Shown piece by piece: positions 1-7,643 of a DNA stretch of 34,807 nt (position 1 is the first letter of the stretch; every line of letters starts with the position of its first letter). Source of the stretch: Stentor coeruleus (lineage: Eukaryota; Ciliophora; Heterotrichea; Heterotrichida; Stentoridae). A program made the translations under genes and the position numbers. The stretch spans positions 1 through 34,807 of the forward strand of contig MPUH01000791.1 of the NCBI GenBank assembly GCA_001970955.1, written 5' to 3'. The notes under the pieces were generated by a model that was not told where the DNA came from, made no database searches, and saw nothing but the letters and a program-made list of their open reading frames with translations.

Positions 1-519
1 TTTTTGTATATTTTTGTATAGTAAACTGGATATTAGTCCTTTGGTTGTAGTAATAATTACTGAAAGCCTAAAAGCTGTTAAGCTAAATATCATCGATGTG
101 CCAAAAGTTGAAATTAAAAATAAGGCAACAAGTAAATATCCTTGGATCATAGGATAGTTTGGGTCTTCTAAAAAATTTATTATCTGATTCATCAAAAGAG
201 CTTGCAATAAAAGTGAATCATAGAATAAAGCATCAATAATAAACACTTTCAATATGCTTTTTCCAACAGTTTTTCTTAGAGCTCTTTTAAAACTTGGCTT
301 TTCATTCATCATTTCTTGATTCCAAAAGCCTTCTAATTTTTTTTCATTTTCTTTGAAATTCATCCTTTTTGGTAAAGGGAGAATATTGGCTAGGCTTGGA
401 GATTTGCTTTTGTAGTATTTAATAATAGGTTTGATCCATAACATGAAAAGATCTTTAAAAATATTAGAATTGTCAAAGCTTTCAGCGAGTTGAAGTAAAT
501 CTTCACTGATTTCAGACAT
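1..519 (-). CDS. ABCC-type ABC transporter, N-terminal part (partial, runs off left edge)
   Basis: The reading frame starts at the ATG complementary to 517-519 and stays open for 173 codons to the window edge, so only the N-terminus and the first helices of transmembrane domain 1 are present. It begins MSEISEDLLQLAESFDNSN and is almost residue-for-residue the same as the first 170 residues of the gene starting at 5603, with scattered substitutions such as I/N, T/A and E/Q. It is therefore the tandem paralogue of that gene. ABCC (MRP-like) transporters are ATP-driven exporters of organic anions and conjugates; the substrate here is unknown. At the extreme edge (1-20) the similarity to the paralogue ends and a 10-bp unit is repeated twice, which may be an assembly-edge artefact. 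No stop is seen in the visible part, so whether this copy is intact cannot be told. Confidence 0.8.
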   Translation of the reverse strand, partial: MSEISEDLLQLAESFDNSNIFKDLFMLWIKPIIKYYKSKSPSLANILPLPKRMNFKENEKKLEGFWNQEMMNEKPSFKRALRKTVGKSILKVFIIDALFYDSLLLQALLMNQIINFLEDPNYPMIQGYLLVALFLISTFGTSMIFSLTAFRLSVIITTTKGLISSLLYKNIQK

Positions 520-596
520 TTATTATACTTTATCATGGGATCTAAGATTTTATTAGTTTTAAAAAAAAATGATATAAGAAGAAGAATAAACAACAA

Positions 597-1080
597 TTGC
601 TAGTTAGGAACTAACTAAATATGATCTTGCTGGCTATAGGGAGAGCCACATTAGTAGCCTATACCCGTGAAGATTAAAGACTTATGCCAGCAACTTGCCA
701 TTTATTATCAGGGTCTTATGCATCATAAGATGTGATTGTGCACTTGTGAGCAGTCTGTTTTTTCACCAGCTCAAGCTAAGGAATTATCATGGACTCACTC
801 CTTGTTTAAGTATTCCAAAGCTTTATCAGCACTCTCATGATTCTTAGGCATTTGCTCCTGCTTTTCGAAGCATCCGTCAAGGTTTGGATATGACGAGATT
901 GTGGATCGGGGCCTATAAAAACAGTCAGTACAACAGACAACTGAACCCTTACCTACGGTAGGCATCGCTTAGGCTTCAGCTCTCCCGAAACCTTTTTTGT
1001 TGGGTAAGCCTTATCGGAGAAAATCTCCTAAACAGCTAAAGACATGCTTTCCCTAATATAAAACGCAATGAGAAATGGAT
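597..1080. repeat. Decayed duplicated element upstream of ABCC copy 1 (copy A)
   Basis: About 480 bp, clearly richer in GC than the surrounding DNA and related over its whole length (roughly three quarters identical by eye) to 5656-6130. It lies just upstream of the ABCC start codon, as does the other copy. Conceptual translation on the plus strand gives broken coding-like stretches, including a segment of the form LCQ-L---CQGLMH-K--C-TCEQS, but stops interrupt every frame. It reads as a relic of a protein-coding or mobile sequence carried along with the ABCC duplication. The family is not recognised. Confidence 0.5.
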
Positions 1081-1916
1081 TACCATAACTTTGCTGAATC
1101 AAACTTTAAAAAAAATTTAGAAAGGACCAAAAATAAAAAATTTATATAAAGTTTAAATGCTTAAATGCTAAATTTTAATCAAAAATTATTTGAGATGATT
1201 TTTAACTTAGTTTAACTTTAAAATACTTAAATGATTAATCTTCTCTTTTATTCTAATTTTTTGTTGTGATTGATTTTTCATTAGTTGATTTAATTTTCAA
1301 ACTTATAAAAATGCATCTTTGATTATTGTTATTATAATTTTATCGCATTCATCGATAACATATATTTTATAAACAATAATTATAATAATACTGATGATTT
1401 TTTATATTTTATGAGTTTTGAATATTTTTCTGTTTACCTAGGATAATTATTCTTATTAATTTTTAATATTTAAATTTACCCGCTTTTGTTATACACATAA
1501 CTCTACATTTTGAATATATAGAACAATCAGTGAGAAATTATATATCTTGATGAGAATTTTCGATGATTTTCAAACAAGCTTATTTGAATTATGTATGGCT
1601 TTAATGGTAATATTAATTCTCTACCGCACCTCTAAGGGTATTTTATAACTATTCATAATACCAATGTGGTTTTATATTAAATTAAGTGTAAAATTAGAAG
1701 AGAAAAAAGCTGAAGTTTTTTTTAGATTCATTTATTGCATTTAATAAGATGAGATAACGTAATTTATTATTTTCTAACATTTACTGTCTACCTTATTCCT
1801 AACATTTAATTCCAAAGAACGTAAAAATAAATAATGAGATATTCTTAATAAAAGCTAAAATCTAATAAGCATATCGAATCTTCAAATATTAATAACCTTA
1901 AACTAATAACTAACTC
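1081..1916. other. AT-rich intergenic DNA, no gene seen
   Basis: Between the upstream element of ABCC copy 1 and the 3' end of ABCC copy 2. It is very AT-rich, with short inverted and A/T runs. No open frame with family similarity and no tRNA or snRNA-like structure was recognised. It should contain the 3' UTR of the copy ending at 1917 and the promoter of the copy starting at 519, but no motif can be named. Confidence 0.5.
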
Positions 1917-2804
1917 TTAATCTTCAGTTTGTTCTAAAATCTCTTTATAATATTGACTATTCACTGAAAGTTCTGAATGGGTTCCAAATTCTGAGCACCT
2001 TCCATCTTTAACTATAACAATTTTATCACAATCTCTTATAGTTGTAATTCTATGAGCAATAATAATAACTGTCCTTCCCAAAGTCTTATATTTAATCGAA
2101 TGCTGAATTACTCTTTCTGTTTCACGATCTACATTTGCTGTTGCTTCATCTATAATTAAAATTTTAGTATCTTTAATCAAAGCCCTTGCTAAACATAACA
2201 ACTGTTTTTCACCTGCAGAAAAAAACGCCTCATCTCCATAAATACTTTCAAGTCCTTTTGAAAACCTAAACACTATATTTTCTAAGCCTATAATCGAAAG
2301 TATTTCATTTATTTCCCTATTATAATATATATGAGATCTTAAATCATTTAGTCCAAGATCCATATAATCTTTTCCATCAATATAAATTTTTCCACTTTCC
2401 GGGATAGCAGTTCTAAGTAAAGATGCTAGTATTGAAGATTTCCCAGCTCCTGTTCTACCCATTATACCAATTTTTGATCCTTTTGGAATTGTTAATGAGA
2501 AATTGTTTAATGCTAATGGAAGGTCTTGACGATATCTTAAACAAACTTGTTCAAATTGTATATCGCCTTGAAGTATTTTAAAGAAAGTCGGCCTTTGGAG
2601 TACTCCTTCATGAGCCATTTTTAGATATTCTAAAAGTCTTTGGGGAGATGACATCATGTTGTTAAGTTCAATGAGGAATTTTGCCCACATATTTACTTCT
2701 CCGACCATACTCACGTTAAAAGTTAAGCTTAGAGCTGCTAAGGTTCCACTGATATTATTTTTAAGCATTACAAGAATTATAATACTTATTATGTTTAATA
2801 ACAT
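1917..2804 (-). CDS. ABCC-type transporter copy 2, C-terminal segment (end of TMD2 and NBD2)
   Basis: Same frame as the segment 2856-5603 (distance between the two starts is a multiple of three), so this is the 3' part of one gene rather than a separate gene. It carries the last membrane helices and then nucleotide-binding domain 2: Walker A GRTGAGKSS, a signature-like FSAGEKQ (normally LSxGQ), Walker B ILIIDEATANVD with the catalytic Glu, and the switch His in AHR. After DLRSHI the sequence jumps to YYNREINEILSIIGLEN. The stretch that normally holds the Q-loop Gln and the following 20-odd residues (PQxPxLFxGTxRxNLDP in the family) is absent. With the upstream stops this suggests a decaying gene, although codons outside these lesions remain well conserved. 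Its first Met is internal and probably not a true start. Stop is TAA. Confidence 0.75.
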   Translation of the reverse strand: MLLNIISIIILVMLKNNISGTLAALSLTFNVSMVGEVNMWAKFLIELNNMMSSPQRLLEYLKMAHEGVLQRPTFFKILQGDIQFEQVCLRYRQDLPLALNNFSLTIPKGSKIGIMGRTGAGKSSILASLLRTAIPESGKIYIDGKDYMDLGLNDLRSHIYYNREINEILSIIGLENIVFRFSKGLESIYGDEAFFSAGEKQLLCLARALIKDTKILIIDEATANVDRETERVIQHSIKYKTLGRTVIIIAHRITTIRDCDKIVIVKDGRCSEFGTHSELSVNSQYYKEILEQTED

Positions 2805-2819
2805 ACCTGAAAACTCAGT

Positions 2820-2891
2820 ATATGTTCTAAATTATAAGCTTTTAATATTTGATACTTAAATGATAAAAATTCTCAACCCATATGTTCTAAA
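2820..2891. other. 60-bp insertion flanked by 12-bp direct repeats inside the ABCC gene
   Basis: The 12-mer ATATGTTCTAAA (plus strand) occurs at 2820-2831 and 2880-2891, exactly 60 bp apart. The 48 bp between the repeats plus one repeat copy add two in-frame TAA stops (complement of 2856-2858 and 2832-2834) without shifting the frame. Reading from the outer side of one repeat to the other without the 60 bp gives a continuous ABCC membrane segment (FRTY followed directly by TEFSGMLLN). It looks like a small insertion with target-site-like duplications, or an eliminated sequence left in place. It does not fit a 15-nt intron. Confidence 0.6.
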
Positions 2892-5603
2892 CAAAGCAAG
2901 GACAGAGTTATAAGTAAAATAAGCTCTCATATTAGTTTCAATAGCTTTGCTAGCATCCTCTATAAATTTCTTCTCTAATTTGTGTGCCCTTATAGTAAAA
3001 ATACCATTTAAGCTTGAATTAAAAATACTAATTACCGAGCTTTTTGATGACAGTTCTATAGCTTTAAGTTCTTTTGTAAGTTTAGACAAAGATTTTATAA
3101 GAAAATACTGTACAAAACAAACAATTCCTATGACGATTATATTGTAATACACAATAATACATATACTTATAGCAATTTTAAAAATTTCAAGAGTGTGGTC
3201 AAAAAGAATTGGAAATGTTGCATACAAGGATTCATCGACAGCTATAATATCTCTTGTAAACCTATTAAGTATTTTTCCAGTAGGATTTAAATCATAAAAA
3301 GAAATAGGAACATAAGCCAAAGTATACAAACTATTATTATGGATTCTTTCAGTTGTTTTTAAATAAGCATAAGCAAAAAGTAGATTCCTAATTACAGTAA
3401 AAACAAAAAGTCCACATATAAAAGCAATAAAAACATTAACATAAATATTGTCTGTTTGATCTTCTGCATCAACCCAGTATGTTATCCACCATAAAGCTCC
3501 TGTATTTAACCCACTTACTATCAAAAATAATGATAAAATACTCAAAATTTTCCAATGTGAATCTACTCCCATTTTCAAAAACTCATAAAATGTTTTCAAA
3601 CTAAACCCACTATCAACATTTTCTAGTTCTGCGAATTCATCTTGATCCTCAACACATTCGTCTAAGTCTTTATTTATAACTTCTTCATTTTGCCTCATGC
3701 TTTCAAATTTTCCAAGCTTGCTAAATTCAAGAAATTGCGAATAAGTTCCAAAAAAAGTTTGGTTTCCATTGCTTAATGTTAGAATTTTATCAACATGTTG
3801 GAAAATAAATGCTTGATTTCCTGTGATTATAACAATTTTATTTGAAAATTTTCCTTTTATTCTTTCAATAATGATTTCTCCAGTCTTTGCATCAAGTGCA
3901 CTTAGTGGATCATCAAGTAAATAAATTTCACTATCTTTGTAAAGAGCTCTTGCTAAGGCGATTCTAGCTTTTTGTCCACCACTTAAAGTCATTCCTTGAT
4001 CTCCAATTTTAGACAAATCATTATTCTTGAATCTTTTAATATCATTATTTAAGCAGCATATTTCAAGAATCTCATTGTATCTTTGCTTATTAAAAATTTC
4101 TCCCATTATAATATTTTCTCTTACAGTATCAGCTATTAGCCATGGACTTTCAGATAAATAAGAAACTCTTTCTGGAAGTTCCAAAGATCCTTCGGTTAGT
4201 TCAAGTTCACCAAGTAATGAATGAAGAAAAGTTGATTTCCCAGATCCGATTTTTCCAGTTACAACCAGTAGTTCATTTACTAGTACGAAATCTATCCTTA
4301 AATCGCTTTTTGCATTTTCTGTAGTTAGAATTTGTTGACTTTCAATATTGTAGTTATTTGATTTGCTACAACTTTTAAACCTTTCAAAGTGGGCATTATT
4401 AGCAACAACTGCTTGCACAACAAAATCTATATGATTTTTTCTTTCTGGTAGTAAAAGAGACTCTTGAATACGATTAAGTGTTGCAATTGTCGTAAAAAGT
4501 TGAACTAGGCCATCAGGTAACATATAATTAAGTTCGATAAAAGCTAAAAATAAAATTGTGGTTCCTGCAAATACTTTGCCAGCTTCAAGTTTATCGCCAT
4601 ACCAAACAACACTTCCAAAAGTTATTAAAAGTATAATTGCAAAACCAGATTGACCTATACCAGAAATAAAGGATAAGTAAATGTTTTTTCTAAATAATTG
4701 TGAGTTTTGTCGCTTCCTATATTCGAATACTTTTTCAAGTTGAGGAGATTCCCAGCCATAGACCTTGACAACTCTTATACCTTCAATCAGCATTTTAATA
4801 AGCTTAACTCGTTGATCGCTGATAGATGCAACTTTTTCCCTATATGCTTCAATTGGTTTACTTAGAAAATATACCAGCGGAACTTGAATAATAGCAAAAA
4901 GCAGTCCGATTATCCCTGGAATATTAAAATACATACTCATTATGATAAATGAACCAATTATAAAAATAGGGAATGAGCATAAATACATTATTTGATTTGT
5001 AGAATCTAAGAGCTCTAAATCTGATGAAATAAGGTTTAAAATTTTTGCAGTACAATCTTGGTTGGAGATAGAATTAGAATGTATTCGAAGCAATTTTTTG
5101 TATAGTAAACTGGATATTAGTCCTTTGGTTGTAGTAATAATTACTGAAAGCCTAAAAACTGTTAAGCTAAATATCATCGATGTGCCAAAAGTCGATATTA
5201 AAAATAAGGTAACAAGTAAATATCCTTCAATCATAGGATAATTTGGGTCTTCTAAAAAAATTATTATCTGATTCATCAAAAGAGCTTGTAATAAAAGTGA
5301 ATCATAGAATAAAGCATCAATAATAAACACTTTCAATATGCTTTTTCCAACAGTTTTTCTTAGAGCTCTTTTAAAACTTGGCTTTTCATTCATCATTTCT
5401 TGATCCCAAAATTCTTCTAATTTTTTTTCATTTTCTATGAAATTCATCCTTTTTGGTAAAGGAAGAATATTGGCTAGGCTCGGAGATTTGCTTTTGTAGT
5501 ATTCAATAATAGGTTTGATCCATAGCATGAAAAGGTCTTTAAAGATATTAGAATTATCATAACTTTCAGCGAGTTGAAGTAAATCTTCATTGGCTTCAGA
5601 CAT
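2856..5603 (-). CDS. ABCC-type transporter copy 2, N-terminal segment (TMD1, NBD1, most of TMD2)
   Basis: 915 codons from an ATG at 5603 to an in-frame TAA at 2856. Order: short cytosolic N-terminus, TMD1 (about residues 80-390), NBD1 (about 430-640), linker rich in Asp/Glu, then TMD2 from about 690. NBD1 shows Walker A GKIGSGKST near residue 451, signature LSGGQKARIALARAL and Walker B IYLLDDPLSALD. Two key positions are changed: the Q-loop reads SYLSESPWL (Glu where Gln is usual), and the switch region reads ITGNQ where ABCC proteins usually have THQ. A divergent NBD1 is common in ABCC transporters. The frame stops inside TMD2 at the 60-bp insertion and resumes in the same frame at 1917-2804. 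Full length without the insertion would be about 1,210 residues, typical for ABCC. The gene would be a membrane exporter of organic anions if functional; pseudogene status is plausible. Confidence 0.8.
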   Translation of the reverse strand: MSEANEDLLQLAESYDNSNIFKDLFMLWIKPIIEYYKSKSPSLANILPLPKRMNFIENEKKLEEFWDQEMMNEKPSFKRALRKTVGKSILKVFIIDALFYDSLLLQALLMNQIIIFLEDPNYPMIEGYLLVTLFLISTFGTSMIFSLTVFRLSVIITTTKGLISSLLYKKLLRIHSNSISNQDCTAKILNLISSDLELLDSTNQIMYLCSFPIFIIGSFIIMSMYFNIPGIIGLLFAIIQVPLVYFLSKPIEAYREKVASISDQRVKLIKMLIEGIRVVKVYGWESPQLEKVFEYRKRQNSQLFRKNIYLSFISGIGQSGFAIILLITFGSVVWYGDKLEAGKVFAGTTILFLAFIELNYMLPDGLVQLFTTIATLNRIQESLLLPERKNHIDFVVQAVVANNAHFERFKSCSKSNNYNIESQQILTTENAKSDLRIDFVLVNELLVVTGKIGSGKSTFLHSLLGELELTEGSLELPERVSYLSESPWLIADTVRENIIMGEIFNKQRYNEILEICCLNNDIKRFKNNDLSKIGDQGMTLSGGQKARIALARALYKDSEIYLLDDPLSALDAKTGEIIIERIKGKFSNKIVIITGNQAFIFQHVDKILTLSNGNQTFFGTYSQFLEFSKLGKFESMRQNEEVINKDLDECVEDQDEFAELENVDSGFSLKTFYEFLKMGVDSHWKILSILSLFLIVSGLNTGALWWITYWVDAEDQTDNIYVNVFIAFICGLFVFTVIRNLLFAYAYLKTTERIHNNSLYTLAYVPISFYDLNPTGKILNRFTRDIIAVDESLYATFPILFDHTLEIFKIAISICIIVYYNIIVIGIVCFVQYFLIKSLSKLTKELKAIELSSKSSVISIFNSSLNGIFTIRAHKLEKKFIEDASKAIETNMRAYFTYNSVLALFRTYGLRIFII

Positions 5604-5655
5604 TTATTATATTTTCTGCCATTAAAGTATTTAATTAGGTTAAAAAAAATGGTCA

Positions 5656-6130
5656 TTATTAGTAAGGAACTAACTAAATATGATCTCGCTAGCTATAGAG
5701 AAATTTCATACTATTTTGTCTATACCTATGAGCGAGAAACCTTATGTCAGGAACTTATCCTTCATTGCCAAGGTCTTATGCATCCCAAAGTTAGATGTCA
5801 TACTTGTGAGCAATCAATTCTTCCACTTGCTAAGCGCTGAGAAATTGGCATGATTCATTCTTTGTTTAAGTGTTTCACAATCTTATCAGCAATCTTATGA
5901 CTCTTAGGCACTTGCTCTTGCTCCTGCCTTTAGAAGCATCTGTCGATGTTTGGATAAGTCGAGATGGTAGATCGGGGCTTGTAAGAATAGTTTGTACAGC
6001 AGATTATTGAACCTTTTATTTAAAGTAGGTATCATTTAGACTTCAGTTCTCATGAAACCTACTTTGTTTGGTCGGCCTTATCGAGCAAAATCTCCTATAT
6101 GGCTTAAATCATGCTTTCTCTGGTATAAAA
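5656..6130. repeat. Decayed duplicated element upstream of ABCC copy 2 (copy B)
   Basis: Related throughout to 597-1080 and in the same position and orientation relative to the ABCC start codon. The first 190 bp contain a short open stretch (ending at 5840) with the segment LCQELILHCQGLMHPKVRCH, then TCEQS. Downstream, all frames are interrupted. Copy B is more AT-rich than copy A, as expected if it is decaying toward background composition. The short gaps between each element and its ATG are much less alike than the elements themselves. No family is recognised; a transposon or gene relic is the most likely reading. Confidence 0.5.
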
Positions 6131-6258
6131 CGTAATGTGATATTAGATGGAATATTAGTAAAACACTTATAGTTGTGAGCAAAATCTCCTATATGGCTTA
6201 AATCATGCTTTCTCTGGTATAAAACGTAATGTGATATTAGTAAAACACTTATAGTTAT
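6083..6258. repeat. Tandem direct repeat (64-bp identical core)
   Basis: The 64 bp at 6083-6146 recur without change at 6177-6240. The 18 bp that follow the first unit (after an extra 12 bp) are also largely repeated after the second, so the full units are about 94 and 82 bp. The core overlaps the end of element copy B. Perfect identity implies a very recent duplication or an assembly overlap that was not merged. Confidence 0.8.
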
Positions 6259-6749
6259 TATTTAAAGTAAGAATTTGTTTATAATTACTCAAATATCTAG
6301 GTAGATGCTAAGAAAAGAATTAAATTCTAGGCTACAAGTTTAATTATCACTAGAAATAATGAGAATGGATTAGCTGAGATAAAGTTTGGTTTTTGATTTA
6401 AGTATTTAGTTTCTTAGAAAAAAAATAATAATTTACTATAGTCCAAATTATGCCTACTAGCCAATTTATTAAACTCTTAATTAATTTTACTTTTATAATT
6501 TCATTATAACACTATTTCACCGTTTAATCTTTTCCTTTATTTACCCCAAATTATTAAAACTTTTCACAAACAATACATTAAAATATCTTTACCCTAATCT
6601 CAAGTATATTCCCAATAATCATTCTCCAAAGCGTCTTTACACCTTTCATTATCCTAAAAAACCCCTTCCTTAATACCACATAATTATTTCTAAAATAAAT
6701 CACATCTATAACATAACCAGCAAAAAAGCCATTTCTACTATAAAAATCC
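6259..6749 (+). promoter_or_regulatory. Intergenic region with G-depleted upstream flank of the tryparedoxin-like gene
   Basis: No gene seen. The last 300 bp before the ATG at 6750 are almost free of G on the plus strand: 6481-6720 contains 5 G and 56 C. This is the clearest example in the window of a composition bias in front of a start codon and presumably marks promoter and 5' UTR. No specific motif is proposed. Confidence 0.4.
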
Positions 6750-7181
6750 ATGCAAGATATATTTGGTGAGACACTACTAAGTCACAATGGACCAGTTGAA
6801 ATCCACAGTATCACCAGCAAGTTCAAATTGATATATTTTTCTGCACAATGGTGCCATCCTTGTAAGCAATTTACATGTCAATTAGTCTTGTTTTACAATG
6901 AAGTCAATAGAGATTATAAACAAGTTGAAGTAATATTTGTTAGTTATGACAAGAATATAAGTCATTTTGATGATGATTTTGCTACTATGCCTTGGTTAGC
7001 TTTACCATATGAAGATAGGATTAGGGCTGAGATTATAGGAAATCAATATGGGGCTCAAGTTATCCCGATGCTAATACTTATAGATGATCAAGGAAAAATG
7101 ATTAGCAACAATTGCCGTTCAGATGTTGTTTTAAAAGGACCTGTTTGTCTTGATGAGTGGCAAGAAATCATTAATAAGTGA
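6750..7181 (+). CDS. Tryparedoxin / nucleoredoxin-like thioredoxin-fold protein
   Basis: 143 residues, a complete single thioredoxin fold. The active site is WCHPC (Cys35, Cys38), preceded by a strand KLIYFSAQ. The phrase EVIFVSYDKN with DDDFATMPWLALPYED is characteristic of the tryparedoxin/nucleoredoxin branch (usually VSxDxD...MPWxAxPxxD), and the cis-Pro follows as AQVIPMLILID. It should act as a thiol-disulfide oxidoreductase in the cytosol, reducing peroxiredoxins or other targets. No signal peptide or membrane helix is seen. The ATG at 6750 is the only sensible start. The stop is TGA at the natural end of the domain, which supports TGA being a stop in this organism. The variable His-Pro between the Cys residues differs from the classic CPPC. 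Confidence 0.9.
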   Translation: MQDIFGETLLSHNGPVEIHSITSKFKLIYFSAQWCHPCKQFTCQLVLFYNEVNRDYKQVEVIFVSYDKNISHFDDDFATMPWLALPYEDRIRAEIIGNQYGAQVIPMLILIDDQGKMISNNCRSDVVLKGPVCLDEWQEIINK

Positions 7182-7643
7182 TTAGTTATGTTAGAGAATA
7201 ATATAATCAGGTAAAAAAAGATAGGATTTTTTAGGATGTGAAGGATAAGATTAATAAAAGTGGGAAATTTTGATTAGTAAAGAAAAATAATGGGTTTTGT
7301 TTAATAGAAGATATGAAATTTAATGTTTTAATTATTGTTTTGATTTTTAGATTGATGAAATAACTATTGTATTGTTGATTGTAGGAATATAAAAGAGAAT
7401 CTAATTGAAAATATAAAACTAAATATTTAAAGATAAGTATATTATTATAGTTATTTTTAAAATGATAAGAAATAGATATAAAAAAAACTAATATTTATGC
7501 TAATAATATAGATATGTCTTCTTAAAGCAAGCGATAATCATTATCTTAATACTTAATACTTAATATCATTATATAAACTATTATTATAACTTTATTGAAA
7601 TTATAAGCCAATATAAGATTTTACACTTTCTATACTATATAAA
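7182..7643. other. Intergenic DNA; C-depleted 3' flank of the tryparedoxin-like gene
   Basis: No gene recognised. 7201-7320 holds about 26 G and a single C on the plus strand, the mirror image of the C-rich, G-poor region upstream of 6750. The later part (7440-7640) is plain AT-rich DNA leading to the start of the kelch gene. Confidence 0.45.

Noticed and set aside
1..20. 10-bp tandem repeat at the left edge as a real repeat
   Set aside because: The paralogue at 5095-5115 has a single copy, and the repeat sits exactly at the sequence edge, so an assembly-edge artefact is more likely.
390..596. Open frame overlapping the start of ABCC copy 1
   Set aside because: It runs in another frame across the conserved ABCC coding sequence; the same shadow appears at 5474-5656.
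2805..2860. A 17-nt or 49-nt GT...AG intron explaining the ABCC break
   Set aside because: The first TAA lies before the GT in both cases, so splicing would not remove it. Neither length matches the 15-nt introns proven elsewhere, while the 60-bp direct-repeat insertion restores the frame exactly.
5649..5840. 63-codon open frame upstream of ABCC copy 2 as a small gene
   Set aside because: The equivalent region of copy A (597-1080) has stops in the same frame, and similarity between copies continues far past the stop. It is better read as part of a decayed element.
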